Source of the DNA: Bacteroidales bacterium
GTDB lineage: Bacteria; Bacteroidota; Bacteroidia; Bacteroidales; UBA7960
Assembly: GCA_003550725.1 (NCBI GenBank)
Contig: PUKZ01000185.1
Location: 1 to 64,000, forward strand
Direction of reading: 5' to 3'
Length of the DNA stretch: 64,000 bases
The notes under the pieces are model-generated. The model had not been told where the DNA came from. It made no database searches and worked only from the letters and a program-made list of their open reading frames with translations. Made by a program: the position numbers and the translations under genes. Every line of letters starts with the position of its first letter. The first letter of the stretch is position 1. This document shows positions 1-12,791 of the stretch, one piece after another.

Positions 1-24
1 CATTTTTATTTTTATCTTTCATCT

Positions 25-94
25 CGGAAGTGAGTTTAAAGTGTTTTGTTTATTGTTTTAACACCTTAAAGATAAGCATTTTAGCTCACTTCCG
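25..94. repeat. Interrupted inverted repeat / long hairpin (CGGAAGTGAG ... CTCACTTCCG plus an inner arm)
   Basis: Perfect 10-bp arms CGGAAGTGAG (25-34) and CTCACTTCCG (85-94); inner arms TTTAAAGTGTT (35-45) and AACACCTTAAA (60-70) pair with one mismatch; T-rich on both sides. Confidence 0.5.
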
Positions 95-470
95 TTATTT
101 TTTATTTTAGATTTTTAGGTTTAATATATTTAATAAAAACGGTAACCCGGCATAAAATTATAAAATGTCAGAAGGATAATTTTTTATTTTTTTATGTGTA
201 TGTTGATAACATTTTATTAATAATATTAAACTTTAAAAAACATCAACCCCGGTTAACCCAACAATTATTAACTCTTGTATTGAAGTTTTAAATTATTAAT
301 TGACAGTAGCCTGCAAATTGATTAACTAAATTTTTTATATTAAAACCAAATTAAAATCGCTGATCAGTTTTGAAACAATTTTTTAAGTGATCAAAGTTAT
401 TGGTTAAATTATAAATATATATTCTTTATTTTATTATTTTTGAGAAAATTTCAAGGTATAAATTGTAGAA

Positions 471-3400
471 ATGCCTATAGCACTTAAACTGGAATTATTA
501 TTCAAAAAATTTACTTTACTGGTAATATTTACATTACCCCTGTTTTATTTGGCTGCATTCAATGAACAAGGATCTCCTTTATTAAATAATTATTCTTCCA
601 CTGACTACAGGGCTAATAATCAAAACTATGCTATTACTGAAGACCACAGAGGCATTTTGTATGCTGCTAATTTTGACGGAGTATTAGAGTTTGATGGGAT
701 ATCCTGGAATTTGATAAGACTTCCCCATAATAAGCCTGCAACTTCAGTTGCCAGTGATAACGAAAACGTAATATTTGTTGGCAGTTACTCTGAATTTGGT
801 TACTTAAAGCCAAACGATAAGGGCAAATTGATTTATGAGAGCTTATTACACCTTTTCCCTGAAAAAGAAAAAAGATTTTCTGATATTTTGAATATACACA
901 CCTCGAAACATGGTGTTTTTTTTAATAGTAAAAACAAGCTTTATCATTTGTCCGACAGCACAATAAGACATTGGAATATTTCTGAATCCGGTAATGTTTT
1001 TGAGGTTGACAATAATATTTTTCTTTTTGACAAAAAGCCCGGAAAAGGATTGATGTATTTTGACGGCAAAGATTTTAAAAAGAATAAAACAGAAAATTCT
1101 TTGTCGGAATATTCTATTTTTACAATGCTTCCTTATTCTGATAAAAAAATTCTTTTTGGCTGCTCTGAAAATGGCTTTTTTCTAATAAGCGACATCTTTG
1201 ATACATCGCAAAAAAAACACCCTGAAATCAAAGCACTTGAAAATCAAGATGTTTTGCATGCTTTAGCTGATGATACAATAAATTCAGGCTTAAAGCTTAA
1301 AAATGGTAATTACGCTTTTGGAACGCTTTCAGATGGCACCTATATAATGAATAAAAAAGGAGAACTGATTAATATTATCAACGAAAATGCCGGCCTGCAA
1401 AACAATACAGTCAATTACATCTATGAAAATAGTGACCAAATATTATGGATGGGACTTAATAATGGCATTAGTTCGGCAAATATTAATTACCCTATCACAT
1501 TTTGGGATAAAACTTCCGGGTTTGATGGACCAATTTCGGATATTATAAGATTCAAAAATGAAATTTATATTTCAACCTGGAAAGGTGTTTATAAATTATC
1601 AAAAGATACAATTAAAGGTAAAATACCAAAACCTAATAAGCAGTTTGAAAAAATTAATAATATTCCGGGAAATGCATGGTCTTTTTTGGTATTAAAAGAT
1701 AATAACCATAATGATGACAAATTACTTGTAGCCACAACTGATGGAATATATAGCATTGACAATAATTATGCACGGAGAATTTTCGAAGACTCTTTTTTTA
1801 CAATGAAAAGGTCGAATTATAATCCTGAAATAATTATTTGCGGCGGTATAAAAGGATTAAAAATTTTGCATTATAATAAAGAAAAGAAACTATTAAAACC
1901 TATCAAATATTTAAATGAGTTGAAGGATTATGAAATATACGAAATATACGAAGGTCATTCTGCAAAATTTTGGTTGGCAAATATAGACGGTGGTATTTTA
2001 TTTTTAAAATTTAACAACCTTGATACTTTCCTAAAAAATGACGAAAATATTTTATATGATTTTTACCATTTTGAACAAAAGCATGGTATACCAAAAAACT
2101 TATCACTTAGGCCGTTGGAAATAAATGGACTTCCTGTTTTCTTATCTCATAACTCAATTTACATATTTAAAAATGATGATTCGGATAATATCAATAATGG
2201 AAAGTTTGTGCCGGTTTCAGATATTTTAAACCGGTATTTAGAAAGAAAGTTTTCCTTTTCGAAGATAAAAATTGATAAGTCTGGCAACTGTTATTTACAA
2301 CTTTTATCAAAAATATATAGAGAAAGAAGGCTCTTTTTTTTAAAAGATTTTAAAAAACTCAATTTAACTGATTTTCGGTTACTGCCTATTTGGCAAACGG
2401 CTATAAATGCTATAATGGTGGAAAACCAAAAAGGTTCTGCCTGGTTCGGAGGCGATGATACTCTTTTCAAGCTTGAATTAAATTCATTAGATTATGAGCA
2501 AGGCAAAACAAACCCATACATCAGAAGCATCAGGGTAAACAACAAGAGAATTTATTATGGAGCAAATAAAAAGAATGATTTTAGCATTTTTCATGCAGAA
2601 AAAATGAATGACAGTATAAATAATATAACACCAAATTTATATAAGTATACAAAAAATTCATTTAATTTTAATTATACATTGCCAAGTTTGTTTAACCCGG
2701 CAGCAAACCTTTATAGTGTTTATCTTAAAAATCATGACAAAGAATGGTCAAAATGGTCGTATGAAACTACTAAAACTTATAACAATTTGTCTCCGGGCGA
2801 TTACAAGTTTTTAATTAAAGGTAAGGATGCTCTTGGCAACGAAAGTTTTATTGCCGGATTTGCTTTTAAAATTTTGAACCCTTGGTATAAAACCCAAACC
2901 GCCTATATTATTTATTTCTTTTTGATTATTATAATAATATATTTGATAATAAGGATCACTAACCGTCAATTGGTAAAAACTAAAGCAAACCTTGAGAATA
3001 TAGTAGAAGAACGCACTTCGGAAATAGCAAATCAGCAAAAAAAGCTTGAAATAGAAAAAGAAAAATCCGACAAATTACTACGCAATATATTGCCATATAA
3101 GATAGCCCAGGAGATTAAAGTTCATGGACATGTTCTGCCCAAATACTATGATTTGGCAACAGTAATGTTTATGGACTTCAAAGATTTTAGTAAAACATCT
3201 CAATTTATAAATCCATTGCATCTAATTAATGAACTCGACAAAAGTTTTGGTTTTTTTGATGAAGTTTGTGCTGATCATAACCTTGAAAAAATAAAGACTA
3301 TGGGCGATGCCTATATGTGTGCAGGGGGAATTCCTGAACCAAATAAAACCAATCCGTTTGATGCCGTTTTGGCTGCACTTGAAATATTGGATTTTATCAG

Positions 3401-3755
3401 GGAAGCAGGAAAAAAACAATGGCTTTGTGACCTGCGTATAGGTATTCACACAGGTGAACTTATTGCGGGTGTGGTTGGGAAAAACAAATTTACCTACGAT
3501 ATTTGGGGAGAAACCGTTAACACAGCAAGTAGGCTTGAAGATAAAGGAGAAGCCAATAAAATCAATATTTCAGGCCAAACATACAATATTATAAAAGATT
3601 ACTTTGTATGCAGCTACAGGGGCAAATTGCCGGCAAAGCATTCTGATGAATATCAAATGTATTTTGTTAACAGGATAAAAAAAGAATATTCGGCCGATAG
3701 TTCAGGGAAAAAACCCAATAAAAAACTTATTGATATTATACTTAACATGAAATAA
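471..3755 (+). CDS. Two-component-regulator-like beta-propeller / Y_Y_Y sensor protein with TM helix, coiled coil and C-terminal class III adenylate cyclase domain
   Basis: Repeated propeller motifs (ILWMGLNNGIS), Y_Y_Y-like segment (YSVYLKNHDKEWSKWSYETTKTYNNLSPGDYKFLIKGKD), TM (TAYIIYFFLIIIIIYLIIRI), cyclase motifs VMFMDFKDFSK, EKIKTMGDAYM, YDIWGETVNTASRLE. Confidence 0.85.
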   Translation: MPIALKLELLFKKFTLLVIFTLPLFYLAAFNEQGSPLLNNYSSTDYRANNQNYAITEDHRGILYAANFDGVLEFDGISWNLIRLPHNKPATSVASDNENVIFVGSYSEFGYLKPNDKGKLIYESLLHLFPEKEKRFSDILNIHTSKHGVFFNSKNKLYHLSDSTIRHWNISESGNVFEVDNNIFLFDKKPGKGLMYFDGKDFKKNKTENSLSEYSIFTMLPYSDKKILFGCSENGFFLISDIFDTSQKKHPEIKALENQDVLHALADDTINSGLKLKNGNYAFGTLSDGTYIMNKKGELINIINENAGLQNNTVNYIYENSDQILWMGLNNGISSANINYPITFWDKTSGFDGPISDIIRFKNEIYISTWKGVYKLSKDTIKGKIPKPNKQFEKINNIPGNAWSFLVLKDNNHNDDKLLVATTDGIYSIDNNYARRIFEDSFFTMKRSNYNPEIIICGGIKGLKILHYNKEKKLLKPIKYLNELKDYEIYEIYEGHSAKFWLANIDGGILFLKFNNLDTFLKNDENILYDFYHFEQKHGIPKNLSLRPLEINGLPVFLSHNSIYIFKNDDSDNINNGKFVPVSDILNRYLERKFSFSKIKIDKSGNCYLQLLSKIYRERRLFFLKDFKKLNLTDFRLLPIWQTAINAIMVENQKGSAWFGGDDTLFKLELNSLDYEQGKTNPYIRSIRVNNKRIYYGANKKNDFSIFHAEKMNDSINNITPNLYKYTKNSFNFNYTLPSLFNPAANLYSVYLKNHDKEWSKWSYETTKTYNNLSPGDYKFLIKGKDALGNESFIAGFAFKILNPWYKTQTAYIIYFFLIIIIIYLIIRITNRQLVKTKANLENIVEERTSEIANQQKKLEIEKEKSDKLLRNILPYKIAQEIKVHGHVLPKYYDLATVMFMDFKDFSKTSQFINPLHLINELDKSFGFFDEVCADHNLEKIKTMGDAYMCAGGIPEPNKTNPFDAVLAALEILDFIREAGKKQWLCDLRIGIHTGELIAGVVGKNKFTYDIWGETVNTASRLEDKGEANKINISGQTYNIIKDYFVCSYRGKLPAKHSDEYQMYFVNRIKKEYSADSSGKKPNKKLIDIILNMK

Positions 3756-3842
3756 CACTTTATCTTAACTAAACAGGGCGTTTTAAAAAAGTAATAATAT
3801 TTTGGTCATTTTATTTGTCAAATTCGCTTATTAAAAATTATC

Positions 3843-4457
3843 ATGAAATATATAGAAGTAAAAGAATTTGTAATTAACAAATTAAAAAAAGAGCTAAAGC
3901 CAAGCTTATATTACCATAACCACAAACATACAATTGACCTTTGTGAATGTGTTGAATATTTGGCAAAAGAAGAAAATGTTAACGGCGAAGATCTTGTGCT
4001 TCTCAAAACTGCTGCAATATTTCATGACACAGGGTTTTTGTGGCAATATGATTACAATGAACCACTGGGTTGTGATTTTGCCAGGGAAGTATTACCAAAA
4101 TATGACTATACCAACAAACAAATTGAACGAATTTGTGATATGATAATGGCAACTAAAATGCCTCAAAACCCCAATGATAAACTTGATGAAATTATTTGTG
4201 ATGCCGACCTCTTTTATCTTGGCAGAGATGATTTTTTTATTACCGCATTAAAATTACATCGCGAATGGAGAGAAAACAGTCAAAAAAAAATAACTTTTAG
4301 AGATTGGTATTTGAACCAAAAAGATTTTGTATTATCTCATAAGTTTTTTACAAAATCTGCAAGAAGACTTCTAAACGACAAGAAACAACAGAACCTGTCA
4401 AAAATTAATGAACTTTTGGCTCTTTTAGAAGCAACTTTTGGTGAAAAAACAACCTAA
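3843..4457 (+). CDS. HD domain-containing phosphohydrolase
   Basis: YHNHKHTIDL...AAIFHDTGFLW...ICDADLFYLG HD-type metal-binding pattern. Confidence 0.8.
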   Translation: MKYIEVKEFVINKLKKELKPSLYYHNHKHTIDLCECVEYLAKEENVNGEDLVLLKTAAIFHDTGFLWQYDYNEPLGCDFAREVLPKYDYTNKQIERICDMIMATKMPQNPNDKLDEIICDADLFYLGRDDFFITALKLHREWRENSQKKITFRDWYLNQKDFVLSHKFFTKSARRLLNDKKQQNLSKINELLALLEATFGEKTT

Positions 4458-4584
4458 TTTTTAATTATTTTAATCATATTTATAGTATAATTTTATTTAA
4501 TAATCAACAAACATAAATTTTTTTTATACGTATAAATTAAAAAAATCATATCCAAATTGTAAAAACCAATAAATCACCACAATC

Positions 4585-5436
4585 ATGCAAAACGACAAAA
4601 GTAACACAATTCTAGTTCCTTCAGATTTTACTAAAATTGGTGATCATGCTATTGATAATGCTATAAAAATAGCAAAAGATTTAAATTTTAGCATTTGTGT
4701 TTTACACGTTATTAATAAAAAAACAAAAAAAAATCTTCAAAAAGAGAACAAACCAATTGAACATGTCAATGAAAAATTGACTGTAATAACCGATAGTATT
4801 AAGCAAAAACACAATATTGAAGCAACTTATATTGCAAGGGAGGGAAGCATTTTTTCGGTTATTGGCCAAGTGGCCGAAGAAATTAATGCCAACTATATCA
4901 TTATTGGGACACACGGAAAGAAAGGCATTCAGTTTCTACTTGGAAGTTTTGCTTTAAAAGTTGTTAAAAGTTCACCTGTGCCTATTTTTATAATTCAAAA
5001 ACCACCCGGGCAAGAGAATGTCAACAATATAATTTTTCCATTAGACCTTGAAGAAGGGTCGAAACAAAAAGTAAAATGGGCAGTTACTTTACACAAACAA
5101 TTTAATGCTAAATTTCATATTTTTTTAGATAATCAAAGCGATGAATTTAGTCAAAACCGGATCAAAGGTGACCTACACCAGGTAAAGAAAATTTTTGATA
5201 AACACGGTGTCCACTATACTGAAACTTTTAGTACAAAAGGAAAATCTTATTATAAAGAATTAATAAATTATAGTAAAAAAATAAACAGCAGCTTTATAAT
5301 GCTTTCTACTGATCCTGATAAGTCAACTATTCATCCCTTTGGATCAACACATGAGCAAATTATATATAACCAGGAAAAAATCTCTGTAATGTGTATTAAC
5401 TTACATGAATTGAGAATACTTGTCGGTGGATTATAG
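4585..5436 (+). CDS. Universal stress protein, tandem UspA domains
   Basis: ILVPSDFTKIGDHAIDNAIKIAKDL and IIIGTHGKKGIQFLLGSFALKVVKSSPVPIFII motifs. Confidence 0.85.
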   Translation: MQNDKSNTILVPSDFTKIGDHAIDNAIKIAKDLNFSICVLHVINKKTKKNLQKENKPIEHVNEKLTVITDSIKQKHNIEATYIAREGSIFSVIGQVAEEINANYIIIGTHGKKGIQFLLGSFALKVVKSSPVPIFIIQKPPGQENVNNIIFPLDLEEGSKQKVKWAVTLHKQFNAKFHIFLDNQSDEFSQNRIKGDLHQVKKIFDKHGVHYTETFSTKGKSYYKELINYSKKINSSFIMLSTDPDKSTIHPFGSTHEQIIYNQEKISVMCINLHELRILVGGL

Positions 5437-5694
5437 TCTTATATTAATAAGTCTCGGTTTTTCATGATATAATAAATTTATCCGGCATACAAAGCTTTTA
5501 TTATATTGAATTTTATCTAACTAAATTGCTGCCTTTCCCCAGCAAATAAGCAAAATATTTTTTAACTTGCTTCGAGATACAAGTTATTTTGCAAAAACAA
5601 CCTTTTTTTTAATTTTTCCAATTTCATTTCATTGAAAAATGTAATTTAGTAATCATTATAAACAAACAATATTGTAGTTTTAAAAGCAAAATAA

Positions 5695-7746
<2,052 letters not shown>

Positions 7747-7759
7747 ACATCAAGTTACA

Positions 7760-8425
7760 CTATTTTACTATATATCCATCGTGTAGTGTAATTTTACGAT
7801 CAGCCATTTTTGCAAGTTCTTTGTTATGTGTAACGATAACAAATGTTTGATTTAATTCTTTGCGCAGAGAAAAAAATAATTTATGCAATTCTTCTGAATT
7901 TTCAGAATCGAGGTTTCCGCTGGGCTCATCAGCAAGCACAACTTCCGGTTTGTTTATTAATGCCCTTGCAACAGCCACTCGTTGTTGCTCACCCCCCGAT
8001 AATTCGCCGGGCTTATGTTCTTCTCTCTCTAATAGACCCATTAAACCCAATAATTCCCTGGCTTCTTTTTCTGCCTGTTTTTTAGATTTGCGAGCTATAA
8101 ATGCAGGAATACAAACATTTTCCAAAGCAGTGAATTCAGGCAGCAGATGATGGAATTGAAATACAAAGCCTATCGATTTATTACGGAAATCAGATAACCT
8201 TTTGTCATTATACTTAAATACATTAACACCGCCTATCTCAACAACACCACTATCGCACCTGTCAAGTGTACCTATAATATGTAGTAAAGTCGTTTTACCG
8301 GCACCGGAAGCACCGGCAATACTAACAACCTCACCTTTGTTAACCTGCAAGTCCACGCCCTTAAGAACTTCTAAAGTACCGTATGACTTATGTATACCCG
8401 ACGCGTTAATAATTATTTCTTTCAC
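7760..8425 (-). CDS. ABC transporter ATP-binding protein (LolD/MacB-like)
   Basis: Walker [16 protein letters not shown], signature [16 protein letters not shown], Walker [13 protein letters not shown]. Confidence 0.93.
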   Translation of the reverse strand: MKEIIINASGIHKSYGTLEVLKGVDLQVNKGEVVSIAGASGAGKTTLLHIIGTLDRCDSGVVEIGGVNVFKYNDKRLSDFRNKSIGFVFQFHHLLPEFTALENVCIPAFIARKSKKQAEKEARELLGLMGLLEREEHKPGELSGGEQQRVAVARALINKPEVVLADEPSGNLDSENSEELHKLFFSLRKELNQTFVIVTHNKELAKMADRKITLHDGYIVK

Positions 8426-8920
8426 AAATAAGCATTTTTTATAGTTTTAAAAATCAGTATAATATAAAAACCATAATTTGAATTTTTATCCGGCAAATCG
8501 TTGTATCAATCAGCGAAGATATTAAAAAATATAAAAATTAATGAGAACATAACAGAGGATTATTTTTGACCGAAAATAAAATTAATCATTTTAATAATAT
8601 TTTATGCAAAATAAAACTACAATACAAAAACTCCTATTAAAGTGTTTTTAGGTAATTTAAAAAAAATGTTGCACTTGCCACTTAAACATAAGGTGGATTA
8701 AATTATTATTATTTTCACAATTACTGTTTGCTTTATAAATTATCTTTGATAATAAATTATCACAATTTAAAACCATGAAAATTTTAATAAATTAAAAGCT
8801 AAAAATTACTGAATAACTGAGTATACACAATTGTATTTATAAAAACATTCAAAACAACATTATTTATCAAAAAATCGTTTTAAAATAAAATTTTTTAAGT
8901 TTTCAATCTTATAATATAAA

Positions 8921-9376
8921 ATGGACGAACAAAAACAATTTCACCCAAATAAAATAGTTCATTTTACTGTTGATTCTTCTGCAGGAAAAGGTGGTAATTA
9001 CAGGGCAACCGTTTTGGGTCAGCTTATGTTTGGGTTTCTTTACTCTTTCGGTTACTTTGATTTAAAAATTGTTGGATTAATTATCGGCTATATTCTTCCG
9101 CTTATTTGGGTTATTAGTTCATACAGGCTTTTGAAATTCAGAGCTATAAAAACAGAAAAACTACCATTTCCCGGCTTCATAAAAAAAGACCCCGGCAATT
9201 TGTTTGTTATAATAGCAGATATTGTTTTCCTTTCACTGATTTGGTCAATGATTCTTTCGGGATTATATGATGCCACATGGTTGCGTTTTATCTTTACCAT
9301 AATTTTTCCGGTACTGACATTGTCAATGATGAGATCTCTTGTTATTATACCTGAAAATAATGATACTAATGCCTGA
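8921..9376 (+). CDS. Hypothetical membrane protein
   Basis: 151-aa ORF with several hydrophobic segments; no family recognised. Confidence 0.6.
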   Translation: MDEQKQFHPNKIVHFTVDSSAGKGGNYRATVLGQLMFGFLYSFGYFDLKIVGLIIGYILPLIWVISSYRLLKFRAIKTEKLPFPGFIKKDPGNLFVIIADIVFLSLIWSMILSGLYDATWLRFIFTIIFPVLTLSMMRSLVIIPENNDTNA

Positions 9377-9552
9377 ATAGCTCTGCTAAATAAAGTTTTG
9401 ATTATAGCTTTTTCTTTTAACAACTTCCTTAAACCGCCAAATAAATATTATTACAAGATTATTAATAAAATTTTAACTTTAATATAAACAAAATGACATA
9501 TTTTTGTGTTTCAGGTGTATTATAATTTCATCATTTAACAAAAAATAATGAC

Positions 9553-11961
9553 ATGTCAAAAGTTTATCTTTCAGGCAGATTTTTTATACTTTCTGTTTTA
9601 CTAATAGTTTTAACCTCTTCTCTCTATTCGCAAAGTGCTGCTATACGCGGTAATATATACAACAAAGCTAACGATGAGCCTATCCCTTTTACTAATCTTA
9701 TTATTTCGGGCACTAATATTGGGAGTACTTCTGATTTTGATGGTAATTTTATATTTAAGGGACTGGAGCCGGGTTCTGTCCGCTTGGAAGTTTCTTCTGT
9801 AGGTTTTGAAAGGAAAATTACCGAAGAGTATAAGCTAGTTAATGATAGTACGGTATACATAGATATAGGCATGGAAAAAAAAGACTTTGAGCTTGATGAG
9901 GTTGTAATTACAGCCTCCCCGTTTCAGAGTATTGATGAAAGCCCTGTTTCTTTGCGCCGTATGGATATATCAGAAATAGAAAGTAATCCCGGCAGCAACC
10001 GCGACATATCCAAGGTAGTTCAGTCTTTACCCGGGGCTGCATTTACACCGGCTTTCAGAAATGATGTTATAATTCGCGGGGGCGGGCCAAATGAAAACAC
10101 TTTTTATCTTGATGGGATAGAGATTCCAAATTTAAATCATTTTTCCACACAAGGTGCCGGGGGCGGGCCGGTAGGAATAATAAATGTGGATTTTATTCGT
10201 GAAATTGAAATGTATTCATCAGCTTTCCCTGCCAACAGAGGCAATTCATTAAGTTCGGTATTCGAGTTTCGACAGGTTCGGGGCAACTCTGAACGTATGA
10301 ACTACAAGGGAACCATTGGAGCTAGCGACTTAGCATTAACCTTAGATGGGCCGGTTGGCGAAAATACTACTTTTATATTTTCAGCAAGACGTTCTTATTT
10401 ACAGTTCATTTTTTCTGTATTAGAGCTGCCTTTTCTGCCCACTTACAATGCTTTTCAATTTAAAACCGACACTGAACTGACTGATAATTCTGATTTATCA
10501 TTTATAGGCATTGGAGCAATTGATCAATTCAGCCTTAACCTTGATGCTAACGATACCGAAGAACAAAGATTTATACTGGATTACCTGCCAGTTAATGAAC
10601 AATGGAACTATACTATAGGAGCACTTTACAGAAGATACAGGGATAATGGTATTGACCGGCTGGTTGTCAGTCGTAATATGCTCAGGAATTTCTCATACAA
10701 GTATCCTGATAATAATGAAGATCAACCACGCACATTCGATTACGAATCTGATGAAATAGAAAACAAAATTCGCTATGAGAGAAACCGCGAATTGGGATCC
10801 TACAATATATTAATCGGAGCCGGTGGGGGTTACGCAAGATATCTCAATGATACCTACCAGGAAATATTTATAAATAACCAACCAGATACTATTGATTATA
10901 ACTCCCTGCTTGAAATATATAAATGGAATTTGTTCTCACAACTGACAAGAAAATTCAGGTATGATAGGCTAACTATTTCATTTGGTTTGAGAGCAGATGG
11001 GAATAATTACTCCTCACTCATGGCAAACCCATTTAATCAATTGAGCCCGCGCATATCATCATCATACCAATTAAGAGATAACTTCTCGCTCAATGCCAGT
11101 ACAGGAAGATACTTTCAGTTACCATCATATACCACACTTGGTTACAGGGATAATGAGGGGGGTTTGAAAAACAAAAAAAATGACCTTAGTTACATCAGTG
11201 CAGACCACTATGTTGCAGGATTTGAGTATAATCCGACTAGCCAGACCATAATCACGATCGAAGGTTTTTATAAAGATTATAATAATTATCCTTTTTCTTT
11301 AAATGATAGCGTACCTTTGGGAACTAAATCAGTAGATTTTGGTATATATGGCGATGAAGAGGTTACATCATCCAGCGAAGGAAGAGCTTATGGCGGAGAA
11401 CTGCTTTATCGTGAACAAAGGTTTGAAGGGTTGAATATTATACTTTCATATACCTTCGTTAGGAGTGAGTTTAAAGATATACGAAGCAAAGATTTTATCC
11501 CTTCATCATGGGATAACAGACATATAATTAACCTTACCGCAACTCAAAAGCTGCCAAATAACTGGCAAGTGGGTGGAAAATGGAGGTTTTCGGGGGGCGG
11601 GCCTTATACACCTTTCGATATTGGCCTTTCAGAACAAACAGATGCATGGGATGCTCAAAGACAAGGCTATCTGGATTTTAGCGCTTTTAACTCCAGAAGA
11701 CTCCCTAATTATCACCAACTTGATTTAAGGGTCGACAAAAAATACTTTTTTGATAATTTTTCCCTTATGCTTTACCTGGATATTCAAAATATTTATAATT
11801 TTAAATCTGAACTTCCCCCTAATTTGCTCAGAGAAACTGATGAGAATGGTAACCCCTTACCTCCTGTAATAGAAAACGGGGATAAGCGATATGAGTTAAA
11901 AGAAATACGCAATAAAACGGGAACTATTTTACCTAGTATAGGAATAATGTTTGAATTTTAA
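9553..11961 (+). CDS. TonB-dependent receptor with N-terminal carboxypeptidase-regulatory-like domain
   Basis: Signal peptide; AAIRGNIYNKANDEPIPFTNLIISGTNIGSTSDFDGNFIFKGLEPG; plug VQSLPGAAFTPAFRNDVIIRGGGPNENTFYLDGIEIP; beta-barrel C-terminus ending in F. Confidence 0.92.
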   Translation: MSKVYLSGRFFILSVLLIVLTSSLYSQSAAIRGNIYNKANDEPIPFTNLIISGTNIGSTSDFDGNFIFKGLEPGSVRLEVSSVGFERKITEEYKLVNDSTVYIDIGMEKKDFELDEVVITASPFQSIDESPVSLRRMDISEIESNPGSNRDISKVVQSLPGAAFTPAFRNDVIIRGGGPNENTFYLDGIEIPNLNHFSTQGAGGGPVGIINVDFIREIEMYSSAFPANRGNSLSSVFEFRQVRGNSERMNYKGTIGASDLALTLDGPVGENTTFIFSARRSYLQFIFSVLELPFLPTYNAFQFKTDTELTDNSDLSFIGIGAIDQFSLNLDANDTEEQRFILDYLPVNEQWNYTIGALYRRYRDNGIDRLVVSRNMLRNFSYKYPDNNEDQPRTFDYESDEIENKIRYERNRELGSYNILIGAGGGYARYLNDTYQEIFINNQPDTIDYNSLLEIYKWNLFSQLTRKFRYDRLTISFGLRADGNNYSSLMANPFNQLSPRISSSYQLRDNFSLNASTGRYFQLPSYTTLGYRDNEGGLKNKKNDLSYISADHYVAGFEYNPTSQTIITIEGFYKDYNNYPFSLNDSVPLGTKSVDFGIYGDEEVTSSSEGRAYGGELLYREQRFEGLNIILSYTFVRSEFKDIRSKDFIPSSWDNRHIINLTATQKLPNNWQVGGKWRFSGGGPYTPFDIGLSEQTDAWDAQRQGYLDFSAFNSRRLPNYHQLDLRVDKKYFFDNFSLMLYLDIQNIYNFKSELPPNLLRETDENGNPLPPVIENGDKRYELKEIRNKTGTILPSIGIMFEF

Positions 11962-11972
11962 ATTTTGCAGTT

Positions 11973-12764
11973 ATGATTAACAGAAACCACTTTACAGCAA
12001 TAGTTTTAATAACCTGGATTTTGCCTCTTATTACGGCTTTCTCTCAACCTGATATATATAATCATCAAGCCAAAAATGAAAGTCAAAACGAACAAGATTC
12101 CAAAAAAATATTCCAAACTCTTACAGAATATTCGGGACACAAAATAGTTATTCAATTTACAAAAGGCGAATCTCACAATCATCCACTTATGGCCTTCTGG
12201 TTGGAAGACACTTCAGGTAGATACATTCAAAGTTTATATGTTGCCAAATCGATTGCAAAAGGATATTTCAGATATGGTGATGCTTCCACAGGCAGATGGA
12301 AACCCGGCCCATTAAGAAGACCTGCAGCTTTACCTTACTGGGGGCATAAAAGGGGTATAAAAGCAAACGATGGTTACTATATCCCTGCAAAAGACAGCCC
12401 TATGCCTGATGCTGTGACAGGTCCAACACCAAAAGCTGACTTTATCCTTAAAACTAATTCCAAACATAAAAAACCGGAAGTTTTTAATGTTATGATGGAA
12501 ATTAATCAATCATGGAACTGGAATCATTATTGGCATAACAATAAATTCCCCGATGATGAACACTATAAAACATCAAGTCAACCCGCATTGGTTTATAAAG
12601 CAACTATCAACATAAACAACCTGCTACCCGAGTATATTATGAAACCTATTGGTCATAGCCATTGGTCAGGCAAAAACGGCAATCTTTATGATGACCTTAG
12701 CACTATAACAACCGCACTTGATATTGTAGATGAAGTAAAAATAAAAATTGAAGTACCTGAATAA
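11973..12764 (+). CDS. Secreted hypothetical protein, possibly DUF2271-like
   Basis: Signal peptide; DAVTGPTPKADFIL and MEINQSWNWNHYW segments recall DUF2271; 11 bp downstream of the TonB receptor. Confidence 0.5.
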   Translation: MINRNHFTAIVLITWILPLITAFSQPDIYNHQAKNESQNEQDSKKIFQTLTEYSGHKIVIQFTKGESHNHPLMAFWLEDTSGRYIQSLYVAKSIAKGYFRYGDASTGRWKPGPLRRPAALPYWGHKRGIKANDGYYIPAKDSPMPDAVTGPTPKADFILKTNSKHKKPEVFNVMMEINQSWNWNHYWHNNKFPDDEHYKTSSQPALVYKATININNLLPEYIMKPIGHSHWSGKNGNLYDDLSTITTALDIVDEVKIKIEVPE

Positions 12765-12791
12765 TTTAGAATAGGTGCTTTAGTGATACAT

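Noticed and set aside
5550-5592. Inverted repeat GCAAAAT...AACTTG-loop-CAAGTT-ATTTTGC upstream of ligA
   Set aside because: Arms are short, AT-rich and interrupted by a large bulge; likely by chance in this base composition.
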